64,000 bases of DNA from Phoronis australis (GCA_002633005.1 NMRA01000502.1:124001-188000); one strand, 5' to 3'. Positions 1 through 12,708 are shown, numbered from the stretch's first letter. Notes: generated by a model not told the origin, from the sequence alone. Translations and numbers: made by a program.

Positions 1-744
1 TCAGTCAAGTTCAATCGTAAAAAAACGTTTTATCGCCACTCACTTGCTGGCGGCTTTTGCGTCACTACTTCGACTACCATGACCTCCACCCGCTCTACAA
101 CCACTGCGAGTTCCCCCACCACCACAGATACCATGACCACTAGAACCATTACACTATCTGCCATGATTATGAAATTACTTTTGCTGAAACAACTGTTGCT
201 GGTAATTGCTTCTGGAGATGCTAGTACTAATCCTAATCCAAACGACATAGACACGTGCAGCACGTTCGATCTGGGTTGTCTCACGACTAGACTAACCAAG
301 ATCACTGGACCATATTTGAAATACACGGCAACATGTCACATAATCTGTCGAAGTCTTGCCATTTAGCAAGGCCCTAGCATTACTGAACTCTACTCTGTTC
401 AAGAATTTCACCAAAGGTTGAACTGCCGCTGTTCACAGGTGATAAGCATAAACGGACCAATTCACTTAGCCACTTTTACCTTATGTCTAATCCATTCATT
501 TTCAGTGTCATTTAGCGGTGTAGCCAAGTGACCTCCAAATGTTTGGCAATGCTTCTGTGCTGTGGCGTAATCGACACCTTCGCTGTCTTCAAACGCGTAC
601 TGGAATTCATTGTAATCCAGGATACAGGCTGAAAATATTCAAGTTTGGTTTAAGTTGGCCTCGATTTCTCACAGGCGATTTTTCAGATTCGGCTTATTGG
701 AGTGTGTATACAGATCGACTCATTGAGCTAAACAGACGAATACG
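1..744. other. No gene recognised; possible LINE scrap
   Basis: I see no supported gene here. A short plus-strand frame at 79-366 contains a leucine-rich stretch followed by GDASTNPNPN, which resembles the degenerate start of a CR1-type LINE protein (see findings). Bases 368-389 resemble one end of the inverted-repeat element at 37339-37489. Confidence 0.4.
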
Positions 745-1434
745 ACTTCTCCGTTGCTTAAATAAAACATGTCAGGTTTTATTTTGGTTTTCTAGAATCT
801 AAGGAGACTGATGGCCTACTGCTGGCCGTTATTTGAGACAGGACACCGAGTAATGAAGTGGTGTGAATGAATTACACTACTGATAAACAGTACCCGCACA
901 CGGGAGACCCGTGAATTCTCTAATTCAGCAAACGGCACACCGCTCCCGGAATAGTATCACTTCCTCACGATGAATTATGCACAGTTGGTCTTTTCGAGCT
1001 AAACCGTCTCATACCACTTGCCCATTGATTAAACGGAATATGTTACATTTTATTTGTATTTTCTGGACATTAAGGAGGCAGCTGGCCAATCACTGCCCAT
1101 TTTTAAACAGGAACCCAATGAAATGGCCTATCGGGAAAGTCTCTGTTTCGTTTGCTCAAGGCTGTGGGTTTAAGTCTCACTTGCTTCGGCATATTTCTAG
1201 ACCCTAGAGTCAGGTCTACAGCTCCTTTAACTATATATCAATAGAGCATAAAAATGGCGCCAGGTGTTCAGTGCAATGGACCCACTTTCGGGGCGTGCGC
1301 AACGTGAACCACACCGCCTATTTTTTAATGAAATAGTGTTAATGGATTACACCACCAATCACAAGTACCCGCATAGGAACGGCCCGAGAATTCTGTCAAT
1401 CAGCAACGTCACAGCACTCTCGAAATAGCATCAA
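745..1434. repeat. Tandemly duplicated dispersed repeat, second copy interrupted
   Basis: Two diverged copies of the same sequence lie in direct orientation. Bases about 752-838 match 1026-1112, and 866-960 match 1339-1433, with shared blocks such as TAAGGAG, GGCC and TACCCGCA. The offset grows from about 275 to about 473 because the second copy carries an insertion at 1125-1326. I do not recognise the family. Confidence 0.6.
1125..1326 (+). mobile_element. SINE-like insertion with 8-bp target duplication
   Basis: This 202-bp segment is missing from the upstream paralogous copy. It is bounded by AATGAAAT at 1117-1124 and 1327-1334. It contains a Pol III B-box-like block (GGGTTTAAGTCTC near 1168) and ends in a run of six T. 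A tRNA-derived SINE is the simplest reading, but the A box is weak and the target duplication is short. Confidence 0.4.
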
Positions 1435-1444
1435 TTTAACACAA

Positions 1445-1975
1445 AATCGTATACGATTTATCAAAATATGTAGATAGTGGTCCAAATGTCGTATACGGTA
1501 GATCGAAATTTGTAAATAGTGGTCAAAAGACTTATGCTTACACGATTTATCAAAATATATATATAGCGGTCCAAAATTCAGGGTGGTCCAAAAGTCATAA
1601 ACTATTCCTACATGTAAATATCTGTAAATGGTGGTAAATGTCGCATACGATTAATCAAAAAATGTAGATAGTGATCCAAAAGTCTTATGCGATCTTTCAA
1701 GATCTGTAAATAGTGATCCAAAAGTCTTATGCGATTTATCAAGATCTGTAACTAGTGGTCCAAATGTCGTATGCAATTTATAAAAACATAGTGATCCAAA
1801 AGTAGTAAACGATAAATTAAAATATGTAAATAGTTGTCCAAAAGCCGTACGCCAATTATCAAAATATGTAGACAGCGTTTCAAACGTTGTATATTATTCG
1901 TCAAAACATGTATTAGTATAGTAGTATGCGATTAATCAAAACGTGTGAAAATGGTCCAAAAGTAGTATACGAAGT
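1445..1975. repeat. Minisatellite, unit about 42-46 bp
   Basis: At least ten imperfect tandem copies follow one another. Each contains variants of TTATCAAAATATGTA, then ATAGTGGTCCAAAAG, then TCGTATGCGA. Units differ by substitutions and short indels, so the array is old. No coding potential is seen. Confidence 0.75.
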
Positions 1976-4900
1976 CGTATAGAAAGTTGTATGCGCAAAG
2001 TCTGAAGGTTTAGACAGGGATTGTAGAGTCGATGAAAATGTTGCGTAGTAGTTGAGTTATTCAAAGCACGCAAACGTTTTTGAGGTACTTGTTTCGTTGA
2101 GATTATTTTAATCTTCGACCAACGGCAAAATTTTTTAGCATATGTATTTTTAGGGATGTACAGCGAAATAGAAATGTCAAAGGTATCTGATTTACCTTCG
2201 TTACCATGGGTCATATTTTCAAATATGTACATAAATAACCAATGAGTCCAATTTTACCAAACCTGGTCAGTCATTACAGATTTTTTCCTATCATGTTGAA
2301 TGTTGGGTCTCATGAATTAAAATGTCATCCTTGGACACAAAGGTAGTCAGTTACCAGTCCTGGATTAAGCAATTGCGGCACCCGTAGCATACATGTAAGT
2401 CGAAGCGCATGGTCCCTACTGAAATACCCATACACCGATTATCTCAACGCAAAAGCAAAATGGGTGTAGTTTTTATTTTTGAGAAGGAAAACATTTGATG
2501 AGACATTATGTCCACTGGTGAACGCTATCTGTTGGTAAAATTGGACGATTTCAGGATAGTTCACACGCCGCTAATTGGAGGTTCCACGGTTGTGCCTAGA
2601 ATGCTAATTTTGTCAAATATACACGTTTTATTTTTGCTGCATTTTAATAAAACCCAAATTGCAAATTCAAGAAAAAATCAAACATTGACTGGTGCCTTGG
2701 TGAGTCTCTACATGTTTGGGGTCTGTGGTTTGTTTATGTGCCAGCTTTAAAGCTTGAATGCTTTAAGCAGCACTGTGACACCTACAATTCTTTGAACATC
2801 ACTTACTCAATGGGACACCGTAACTTTGACTCTACACGTACATGAAAATGGCGGGGCCCACAATACAAACTCTCCAAATCGGATTCGCATCTCCCGAAAC
2901 ATGTAAACGTTTATGAATGGCATTGGTGCCTCTAAAAATCCTGTGAGTGCGGTGCTCCAAATGAATATTATCGGGAAAGCTATTTTCTTCACCCTATTTC
3001 CAATGGTGGTCCCATTTTAAGATTTCCAACAAACATCTGCCAATCTGTCACGCCATAGCCCTCCAAGTGCACAGGAAAATTCAATGTTTTTGTTTATGTT
3101 CGCGCTGGCAAAAGACGTCTGTTGCTTTTGACCCGGATGCTATCAATGCCCGATTACGTGATATGTAGGGCAGCACGGCAGTTTGTCTCAAGCCGCATTT
3201 TTTGGATTTCGATAATTGAACTCACAGACTTAATTTCTGTGAACAAAATGTAAACACATCATATCGCCCCTGTTTAACTACCATTGCTGAATTCACAAGC
3301 AAATCTCTTTGAGATTTTTTTCAAAACATGACCACGCCTATCTGATCTCAAATTATTGCCGCATGAAAACGCACCCATTTTTCACATACTCAAAGCGATA
3401 TAATATCGAAAACGATCTACGTTTACAATTTCTGATGAGATTTCAACCGTTTGAGGAATAGCTCTGTTCGAGAAATGCTAGCTATTTTCTTCAGCCTGAG
3501 GTTTTAAACATCTGCGTCGGTGATGATAATGTATCGAAGAGGGTGTGCGCTCAAACACCTCATGCATACATATTTAGAGATGTTAAACACCGACACCTGC
3601 GAACATCGCAAGTTTGCGTAGCTACATTCAGAAAAAAAGTAAACCCACCACATAATGAAAACAAAATCTTAAACAATTTTTTGTCTCACAAGAGTATCGT
3701 GGCTGTATTGATTTTTTTGATAGAAACTAACAGTATATAAAAAGAAATGTACAGAACATACCTGTCTAAAAAGAGCTCACGATCCTAATATGCACCGGAT
3801 TCAATTGTTATTTTGACGAAAATGAAGTGCAAATGCTAATACATAGGCAAGGCTGGGCATGATTTTTGATTATATAATTTTTAGAATTTGTCAATGACAC
3901 GTAAGCTCTTAGTAAACGTTCTGTTCGTGCTCATTTAACTTAAAAATTACTAGAAATGTCATGAATTTCCAAACACATATAAATATACATACATGTGGTA
4001 GCACATTCCACGTAGACCAGGAAAACAAGAACAAGATAAGCTTCCGTGATTGCCATGCTACTGGCGATTAATGTCCATTACAAACGACCAAAACTATATC
4101 ATTATTATAAATGGAAACGTGGGCGCTACTGCAACTATTCAATAGATTTCAATCAGTATTAGTTTTTACTAATTAGAGTATTCTCTACTGATGTTTGGTA
4201 GATTAATTTCTGTCATTGAGTAAATATTTGATTGTTCATCGGGATATGATTACTAATTCATGACTGAGATAATGCTAATATACATATATCCGTCACCATT
4301 AAGTGCACGTCCACGACACATTAATGAATAGACGGGTGAAACAATGCACACCTATGATTCACGACGACCTATGATTGACGACGTTGCAGACTTTAATATC
4401 AGAAAATTCAGACAAGGGAAGACGGAGATACGGCACGAGAGCTTAAGCAATGAAAGAGCAGCCATTCGGAAAACTCAATAAAGAATGGTAAGTCGAAAGT
4501 CAAAGAGGAAATATTCCAAGACGCATAATTTATATTCAAGAATTGATATCTCTAAAGGACAAAAAACAACCCAAAACCATAATTTATCACGTTACAACCT
4601 ATAATTGATGACACAAGGATTAAAATTTAGTAGGCCAGTACTGACAATTTATCACGCCAGGAAAGAACATTTTCATACCAGGAGACCACGTGACCATTCT
4701 CTATCCAACAATGACCTAGGTAGTCGGAGCAGAGACCGTACATGTACATGTAGATAGGGTGATAAACCACCTAGCGAAATCCCACTGGACGGCCGCTGGC
4801 AGCCATTACTGTTTAAAGGACCGTGGAAACGTATAGCAGGCGTGTGTGCAATAAAAATATGGCAAGGTATGACAGCTCCAATCGGTAAAAAAGCAATTGT

Positions 4901-7164
4901 GCTTTTTGCAATGCTTGCGGCTGCAGCAACAGTTAATTGAATATTCGTGACTTATGCTTTTTGTGTCCCCACTGATTACGATATATGAGTTTCACGATTG
5001 AAACAAAGAATGTTTTTGCGTGAAACTGTTGCCAGTGAACCAGTGATGGGCTGGTTGATTTGAACTTAATATCTTTACTGCTCCAAGCATTTGATCACTT
5101 ATATAGAAATTATCGTAAATTGCTTGCATTATTTTGGAACTGCTGGTTAGCTTATTAAATGCCCATTGATGTTTATTATTACTTTCTTTCATTTCTTTCT
5201 GCAGTCTTAATACTGTACATTCAGATCTAAAAGAAAATCATGTACAATTGCTATTTATTTACTAATTTTATAATTGTTATACTATCGTATATTTGTTTTT
5301 ATCTATTTTCATTTATTATTATTTATTTTTGTTTATTTATTTATTCATTGTTTTTATTTATTCGCTGTTACTTATTTAATTATTTCTTGTGATCCCATAC
5401 AGTCAGCATTCTGGCTGTCGTTGGTCAATAAGCTATATTATAAGGTGTGGACTTCAGTGCATAATAAACATTAATTGTAGGGTTTGGTAACCTACTTGAT
5501 AATTTTCTATAGGAAGAGTCGAAGGAAGTGTTCATTTAAAAGCATGTTCAGCCTTACATCGGTGGGTTCTTCGGTAGTATGTGTAGTATAACCTTGGAAA
5601 CCCCATTGCACGTACTCAGTGACGATGTTGTTTGTTTAGATTAATATTATTACGTGGGTCATAAAACATCAAGCCAGAAAACAAGGTGTCCTTATATTAT
5701 TTACTTTGAAGTTGGCCACTTTTACTTGCCGATGTAGGGTGATTAGCTTTAACTAACTGCTGATAGGTGATTTTAATATTGTGAAAGGTTTACGAGAGCT
5801 GGAAGGCATAGTGAAAGCTACCCTAAGTAGACTGGCTATTTAATAGGCATCCTCGCTGTTTTATGTGGGCATACAAGGCAGATTTATTGTTGGACTGCAG
5901 GCAGGAATTCCATCTCTTGCTAGTTTTCAATACCCTACCCCTCTTGAATCCTGTTTCATTCACAACAACCCACCCCAATTCGCTACCCACTTCAGATACC
6001 ATCAAGGCACAGATGCTGGGGATCCAGTGAATCAGTCCCAAATAGCGACTCCACTCTGTTCCCTAGAACTATTGCGTATTTGTGAGCTTTCTACGTTGAA
6101 TTCTCAATATTATTGAAAATAAATAGGTATTTTTGCGGGCAATGCCACTACTTCAAGGACTAAGTCCCTAAATATTTTGACTGAATTAAGGGCTCAGGTT
6201 TTAGTTACAATATTAAAAAACGCCATAAGTTAAAAGAGGAGCTTGTAATAAAGATAAAATGATGTAAAAATATAAAAAATGTGAGTAAAGAAATAAAAAT
6301 ATGCTAAAGATTTAGACGACACAGTTGAGCACAGGCGGATCCTGTGTCAGAGGGGTTTGGACAACCCATTTTCCCTCGATTTTAATGATGTCAAAGCTAG
6401 AATTTCCAAATTGTTGATTTGAGCCACCCTTCTCAAAAATCTTTGATCCAACTTTTTAAAAAATCTTAGATCTGTCCCTGTTGAGTCGATATTTGGGACT
6501 ATTTCATTTAACAGGGCCCAGCCTCCCCCCTTGCTTGAATGTAGAATGATGTAAGGTGAGGATTTTCGAAACAATTGTCTGGACCCGTGTTTGGATGGGT
6601 AAGATTGTAGTTTATGGACATTGGCGTAGGAATTATTTGATGATTGGGGGTGAGAGTCTATTAATTTTTATATTTTAAAACAAAGTTTTTGCGCTGAAAG
6701 TATTAATAATTAGTTGTTAATTAATTGATAATTGCACCTTGAATATTGGGGAAAGAAAACTATCTCCGTTTTTGTTCCTCCCTCTTCTTCAGCAGATCTA
6801 TCTTACATTTATTACTAACCTGACCGCCCTGTACAAAATCCTACAGATTCTGTACTTGCTAACTCTTCAATCACCCGCCTATTTCCACCTGTTTACCTCT
6901 GATTAGAGTCAGACTCTTGCTCACGATGTATTTCTCGTAATTTTATTACCTTTTATTTACTGCCCATTTTTTGATATACTCTATATTATGCCTTTGTGTA
7001 TTTTCCATTGCACTGCTCATGTTGTTCTTTTCAATATTTTAAACAAAGACACTTCACAATTTTGAATTTGTCAAACTAAAATCGGCCGTAGTCAACGCCT
7101 CGCGTACTTCGTCGGCGCACACACACCAGCTAGGTGTCGCCACGGTCCATGACACGATAATGGC
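1976..7164. other. AT-rich DNA, nothing recognised
   Basis: I found no coding exon, RNA gene or transposon I can name. A TTTA/TTAT-rich low-complexity patch lies at about 5285-5370. All reading frames are short and look random. Confidence 0.4.
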
Positions 7165-7270
7165 GTCGTCTTTGGTTGGAGTTCAGGACTTCGCTAGAAA
7201 AGCAAGCCTTCGCGAAATATTGCCAAGTATTTCCATGAGAGCGCGTGATTTTGGCTAGATTTTCTCGGCG
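7165..7270. repeat. Relic related to the element at 37339-37489
   Basis: The blocks GGACTTCGCTAGAAAAGCAAG, CTTCGCGAA, ATATTGCC and GTATTTC follow in the same order as in the interior of the 37.4-kb element. Terminal repeats are not preserved. Confidence 0.5.
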
Positions 7271-7787
7271 GCGCCAGACAGCTGCTGAACACTAAAAGGC
7301 TAAGTCTCTGTAAAACATATAGGTTACTTCACATACATAGGAATACTAATGCCATATCCTATCGATAATTCATTTCATCTGGAAATGTGTTGTTTTAGCT
7401 TTGATGATTTTCTTTCTATTTTTGTGTCTTGGCTTCAGGAATGGAAATAGTAATAGACACAATTCCCTTGTGTTGGCCACAGCACTGGGAAAATAACGAC
7501 AGGAACTGCTAAATCGCAAAGGTTGAGGTAAGGACTATATCCCAAAAAGTAGACTTTTCGCAACCACCGGGTGGAGTCGAGAAACGCTTCAAGCAGATGA
7601 TTGTGTCTGTAAAAGGCATACTCGATATTGGGTCGCCAGTTCCTGTAAAGTTCTACTGTATGCATCCCCAGAGGCGTCGCCATTCATGCACGAAGGGTGC
7701 TGGAAAAAGCTTTGGTCTTTGGAGGAAATTCTCCGTGCATGTGCAAACCGGGTTGTAGGTTTTAGCTCCCACATGCAGACTTAGTAG

Positions 7788-7900
7788 CATGAAAAAAAAT
7801 AATAATAATAAACTTTATTTAAAGAGGATAAAAATACAATAAATGTAAAACGTGCTTTAGCCAAAGGCTAATATCCAGCATGGTTCTCTGCAGCAAATTA
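7788..7900 (-). mobile_element. LINE 3' tail with stem-loop and ATT microsatellite end
   Basis: Read on the minus strand, a short hairpin (TTAGCC, loop AAA, GGCTAA at 7857-7871) is followed by TTTAAATAAAG and an ATT/poly-A tail. The same layout occurs at 60438-60530. A 3' stem-loop with a microsatellite tail is typical of CR1/L2-type non-LTR elements; assignment to a named family is inference. Confidence 0.55.
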
Positions 7901-9535
7901 AATTAATTAAATTAAGTTAGATAAACAGATTAAATTAAGATACAATAAGATACATTAAATAAAATAGTATTTACAAATTGGATAAACAAATTGAATAAAT
8001 AAATAAATTAAAAAAAATTGGTCAATATACTGGAAAGACAAGAAGGAGGTACATCTATGACGACCACAGTTTATCACAAAACTTAAGTTTTTCGAATTAT
8101 AAAAACATAAATTTCCCTTACTTCTTAAGTTTTTCAGAAAACTGAAGTTCTCCAAGTATTGAAAACTTAAGTTTTTTGTATTTGTAAGGCAGTTTCCACC
8201 GGAAGTCAATTGTTTGAATTTTATAACAGACGGTCAACTTCAAAGAAAGTATTGTTTGTCGACTTGCCCACGACAATTAAGTTGATACAACTACTGTACT
8301 TACAGAGCCAACAAGAAGACATTTCAGGATTTGGGAGAAGTCAGGTTAGTGCCAGAGAGCGGTCTAAAATTAATTGGCCACAATCGGTGCTGTGCTTGAT
8401 ATCCAACGTGTAAGTTCAGTGGTCATTGTCAGCCACTCACGCTGTCACATACCGACATCGGATTGTAATATGTGTGTGGATTGTCTAATCTTATTATTCT
8501 AACGTGTATTATACTGCATGTGGTCCATCAGTAAGTCATATCGTTCACATGACGTTAGTACTCTATCATAATCCTGAGCTCTTTGAGGTTGTGTCAGTGA
8601 GCATCAATGCAGGGGGTTGGGGTGAGCTCCAGTAATCATTTCCCAAGTTGGGTGTATTGGCATTGGTTGTATTAGACCACCGTCCTACTGCCTCCACAGT
8701 AGAGACTGAAGCTCCTATAGGCGCTTCATATGCCTGTAGTAAATGTTGACGTAAGTCTCGGCTGTGGCGTTTCTATGTTGTGATGTCGTTTTCTTTATGC
8801 AACGTTGGTCTTTGCCTGGTGCGACACCTGACGCTAGAAAAACCCAGCAGAGGTCACATTGACACCACGTGACCTGTCACCTGTGAAGACCACGTGACGA
8901 GTTCACCGCCGTCCAGTGTGGGCGTAATGTGAGTACCCTCTGGAAATTACATGTACTCTTACATCGGCAGCGCACCATAGGGGGCTGGGGGGTCTTTAGC
9001 CCCCCACTTTTTTCAGTGCTGCGCCGCCCTTGTCTTACAATGTGAATAGGTTGAACCTGCTTGGCTGTGCCTAGCCAAGCGCAGTCGGGACCTATTTTCC
9101 AGTTTTTGAGCGGCGTACACGTACTTGACTTTCTGTGGTTGCGGGAGATAAGTTTTTCTTAACTAATTTTCTCGTGCCCATTTTGACAGCCACGTGCGTC
9201 ACTGCTTTTGCAGTACCTGAGTTCAGGTTTCTAACAGCGTACGAAAGCGTTTATTGCTAGTTTAGGGTTAAGAATTGTATACACTGTAGAATAGTTGTAT
9301 TTTTATTAATTTTGGAATTTGTAGTACCTTTCTAGGAATTCTAGATTAGGTTACGTGACCACGTGTTTTTTCTTGGGTTTGGACTAAGCCCTAAGGGGGA
9401 GCCCCGTGTGCTTAAAATGTCATTTATGGATAGGGTTCCAATAAACTCCTGTCTTTCCCAAGAGTTATTTAAGCTTTCGGGCATGACCGAAAATATTGCC
9501 CACACTATTCTGGACAAAAGGGAAACCAACCGCCG
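7901..9535. other. Region upstream of gypsy relic; small hairpins
   Basis: No gene is recognised, and no 5' LTR matching the 12511-12708 candidate is found. Two compact inverted repeats are visible: a G/C-rich foldback near 8962-9030, and an 8-bp perfect stem (GCTTGGCT/AGCCAAGC) near 9059-9080. A short plus-strand frame at 9363-9557 may be part of the retroelement leader but has no motif I can name. Confidence 0.4.
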
Positions 9536-9565
9536 TTGCTTGGGAAAAATTGGTTGAGAGCTATG

Positions 9566-10544
9566 AAAGTAGATATTGCATCAGTTTTTGAGATTTTCAC
9601 TGACACAGTGTCGCATGACGAAGCTCGTTTGGCAGGATTATTGGCAGAACATGATATTTTCACCTCAGGTGGAACTATTCAAGTTTATCAGGGTACAGTT
9701 CGCATTGATCCACAGGCTCAGCCAATTTTTCACAAACCACACCAGGTGCCATATGCTCAAGTGGATGCAGTGAATGCAGAAATTGATCGCTTGGTGGATG
9801 AGGGCATTCTAAAACCTGTAGATTACTCCAGATGGGGGACACCATTAGTGAACATAGTCAAGTCCAATGGACATATTAGGATGTTTCGGGATTACAAGAT
9901 GACTATAAATACTTGCTTAGATGAGCAACAGTACCAGATACCCACTCCAGAAGATCTGTTTAATGTTCTCTCTGGTGGTGTTGTCTTCAGTAAGATTGAT
10001 TTAAGTCAGGCCTATCTGCAATTAGAAGTTGATGCCCAATCGCGTAAACTGTTGACGCGTAACACTTTGAAAGGTCTGTATGAACCACAACCTCTACAAT
10101 TTGGAGTAGCGTCCGCTCCACACGTTTTCCAAGGGGTTGTGGAGTCCATGTTTCGTGGTATTAAAAGGGTCGTAGTTTATCTTGACGACATTTGTATTGC
10201 TTCCAAGTGTGTTGAGTCACATTTTAGAACATTGGGTTTGGTCCTTGCTAGACTCAAGCAGCACGGGGTGAAGGCAAACCGGATATTTGGTCCACATAGT
10301 AGATAAAACGGGCGTTCATCGCACGCAAGAGAAGATTGAAGCAATCGTGAATGCCCCCAAACCCACATATGTAAAAAATCTCCAGGCTTTTTTGGGTTTA
10401 GTGCAGTTTTATGGGAAATATATGAAACCTCCCACGGTTATTTTGGCTACCATTTTGCACCCACTGCATTTGCTTTTAGGAAGGGCACAAAATTTCAGTG
10501 GGATAAGGTTTGCCAAATTGCGTTTGACTGGTGCAAACATTTGA
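9566..10544 (+). pseudogene. Gypsy reverse transcriptase (broken)
   Basis: The frame beginning near 9536 shows the RT core in order: primer-grip region with RLVDEGILKP, then a DYK block, KIDLSQAYLQL, the substrate loop, a QFGVASAP block, and the catalytic YLDD at 10178-10189. Around 10290-10306 the frame shifts. The thumb/connection continues in another frame (10287-10544) with KIEAIVNAPKPT and LQAFLGLVQFYGKYM. Residues usually conserved before DYK and in the fingers are altered. This is an inactive relic; its role in an intact element would be copying genomic RNA into cDNA. Confidence 0.9.
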
Positions 10545-10554
10545 TTACATCCGA

Positions 10555-11202
10555 TAAGGTTTTAATGCATTACGACTCACGTAAACCGGTAGTGTTGTCG
10601 TGTGATGCATCAGAAGTACATGTAGAGGTATAGGTATCGGTAGTGTACTCAGTCATGTTATGGATAATGGCGATGAGCGGCTCATTGCCACAGCTACATG
10701 TAGTCGAAAGTTAAACGACAGTGAGAAAAACTATTCTCAGATCGAGCGTGAAGCTTTGTCCATTATTTTTGGAATCAAGAAATTCCAACAATATTTAATG
10801 GGTCGACGTTTTACAATTGTGACTGAACATCAAGCTCTGGTTAAGATTTTTGAACCCAAAACTGGAATTCCAAAAATGGTATCTTTTCGACTTCAGAGAT
10901 GGGCTTTGATATTAGGTGATTTTACTTACGATGTCAAGTTCAGGAATTCTAAGGAGCATGGTAACGCAGATTGCTTGTCTCGCTTACCTTTAGAATTGAC
11001 TGATGTTGCCACGGAAACTGGTATTTCGGATATGGAATCTCTACCTTTGAAGGCTAGTGATATTGCTAGTAAGACTAAGTCCGATTCAGTGTTGGCTCAA
11101 GCCTATCAGTTCACTCTTAAGGGTTGGCCTAGCTTTTGTCCAGATGAGGATTTGAGGCCATTTTATACTCGCAAAGACGAGTTATCGGTTGATACACTGT
11201 AA
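10555..11202 (+). pseudogene. Gypsy RNase H domain (broken)
   Basis: After a disrupted stretch, the frame at 10660-11202 carries the second half of the RT-RNase H tether and RNase H: EKNYSQIEREALSIIFGIKKF, a QYL-GRRFT block, a degenerate TDHQAL equivalent (reads TEHQAL), then RLQRWALIL and the NADCLSRLPL end typical of gypsy elements. The first catalytic-Asp block (DAS) lies in the disrupted part near 10600. Non-functional. Confidence 0.85.
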
Positions 11203-11214
11203 GGGTTGTCTGTT

Positions 11215-12441
11215 GTGGGGCTTACTAGTTGTTATCCCTACTGAACTCAGGAAACAAATTTTAAGTGAACTGCATTTTGAACATCCTGGTATTTCCCGAA
11301 TGAAGGCCTTAGCGCGTAGTCATGTGTAGTGGCCTAAGATTGATAAATCAATTGAAGATGTTGTGAGTTTGTGATTCGTGTCTGCATTTACGCAATACTC
11401 CAGCTTGTTTTAATGTGCCTTGGCCTCGTTCGACTAGAATTTGGCAACGCAACATATAGATTATGCTGAAAAGGAAGGAAAGTACTTTGTTATTACTGTA
11501 GACACCTATTCTAAATGGCTTGAAGTTTTCGCCATGAGTAGTATTACTGCTGAAAAAGACTATTGATATTCTGAGACGTTTATTCGCGGCTTATGGTGTG
11601 CCGGAACAAGTAGTTTCCGATAATGGACCTCAGTTTACGTCGGCTGATTTTCGTACTTTTCTTGAGGTGAACAGCGCTAAGCAAGTTCTAGTACCCCCTT
11701 ATCATCCAGCCTCAAATGGTAGTGTAGAAAGAGGGGTTCAGACTATAAAGCAAGCTTTGTTCCGTCAGGTTCACAATAACAAGGCATACAGTACTCTTAA
11801 TCACAGATTATATAGTTTTTTGATGAGTTATCCTAACACACCACACAGTGTCACGGGTAAAACTCCAGCGGAGTTATTTTTGAAACGAGAACCCAGAACT
11901 CGATTTTACTTGTTGAAGCCAAACTCTGCAGAGTCTATTGAATGTACATGTAAGTCTAGTCCTGTAGATGTTAGCAGTAAATTGAGAACTTTGGAAATGT
12001 TACAACCTGTTTTGGTTAGAAACCACAATAAGGGCAGAGAGAAGTGCATCAAAGGTCGTATTGTGAAAGTTTGTGGACCACTTACGTATCTAGTTAAGGC
12101 CCAGGGAAAAGTTAGATTTTGTCCTATTGATCATTTGATTGGTCTTTCAGATGATGTGAAGGTGGACGACGAGACAACGTCGTCAGTCAGATGAAACCGA
12201 ATTGTCAGTTCCTTCTTTGGACACTGAACCCAAAACAGTTGTGGAACGGTCAAATTTGGACATTCCTGTTGACTCCTCCTCCACAATTCCTGTTCCCACA
12301 ACAGAAGGGACTCAGGATGATGTCACTGCTGGTGTTTTGAACTCGCCGTTCATTGTACCCACAGTAACCCCAGTTGCTGTTCCGTTACGTCGCAGTGCTC
12401 GAGTCTGGAATCCTTCCGATCGTTTGGCATGTTCCAAGTGA
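11215..12441 (+). pseudogene. Gypsy integrase and pol C-terminus (broken)
   Basis: Bases 11215-11597 encode a stop-ridden zinc-binding HHCC region and the first catalytic Asp block (VDTYSKWLEVF). Frame 11598-12194 then has the second Asp block SDNGPQF (near 11619) and the Glu block with NGSVERGVQTIKQAL. A GPY/F-like module with GPLTYLVK follows. Frame 12202-12441 is a Pro/Ser/Thr-rich tail ending in a Mag/gypsy-type RRSARVWNPSDRL motif. In an intact element this enzyme would join cDNA to host DNA; here frames are split. Confidence 0.85.
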
Positions 12442-12510
12442 GTTAGAGACTTGTGAACAGTGCTGTTGTTAGTTTTTGTTTTCGGTTTCCTTCAAATAAG
12501 TGTGGAGGAT

Positions 12511-12708
12511 TGTTGTGATCTGTCACTAGCGCCACCTACTGTAAATGATATCAGTTAGTTGGGTCATCTATCTCCCCTGGACTGTGACCCAATTTCATGT
12601 GTTACCCATAATCCTGTGTGTCTTGTTCCTGTCTCGTGTTATGATGAAGAAACGTGGCTTTGTGGTTTCTGTATTCAGTTTACTTTAATCCAACGACATC
12701 TGACTACA
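12511..12708 (+). repeat. Candidate 3' LTR of gypsy element
   Basis: Directly after the end of pol and a purine-rich tract (AAGTGTGGAGGAT, 12498-12510) comes a segment beginning TGTTGTG and ending in ACTACA. That gives a TG...CA-bounded stretch of about 198 bp. With no second LTR in the window to align, the boundaries are inferred from position and ends only. Confidence 0.45.

Larger units (their letters stand above)
9536..12708 (+). mobile_element. Degenerate Ty3/gypsy LTR retrotransposon, 5'-truncated
   Basis: The order reverse transcriptase, RNase H, integrase, C-terminal chromatin-facing tail, polypurine tract, LTR is that of Ty3/gypsy (Metaviridae-type) pol. No gag, protease, primer-binding site or 5' LTR is recognisable. 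The pol frame is broken by several frameshifts and stops (around 10300, 10545-10660, 11200-11600 and 12195), so the copy is dead. It lies in the same orientation as a second, unrelated gypsy fragment just downstream. Confidence 0.9.

Noticed and set aside
1445-1975. CRISPR-like array at the minisatellite
   Set aside because: Units are contiguous and diverged without unique spacers, and the genome is animal.
5274-5474. Phe/Tyr/Leu-rich frame resembling a membrane protein
   Set aside because: It is the translation of a TTTA/TTAT low-complexity tract.
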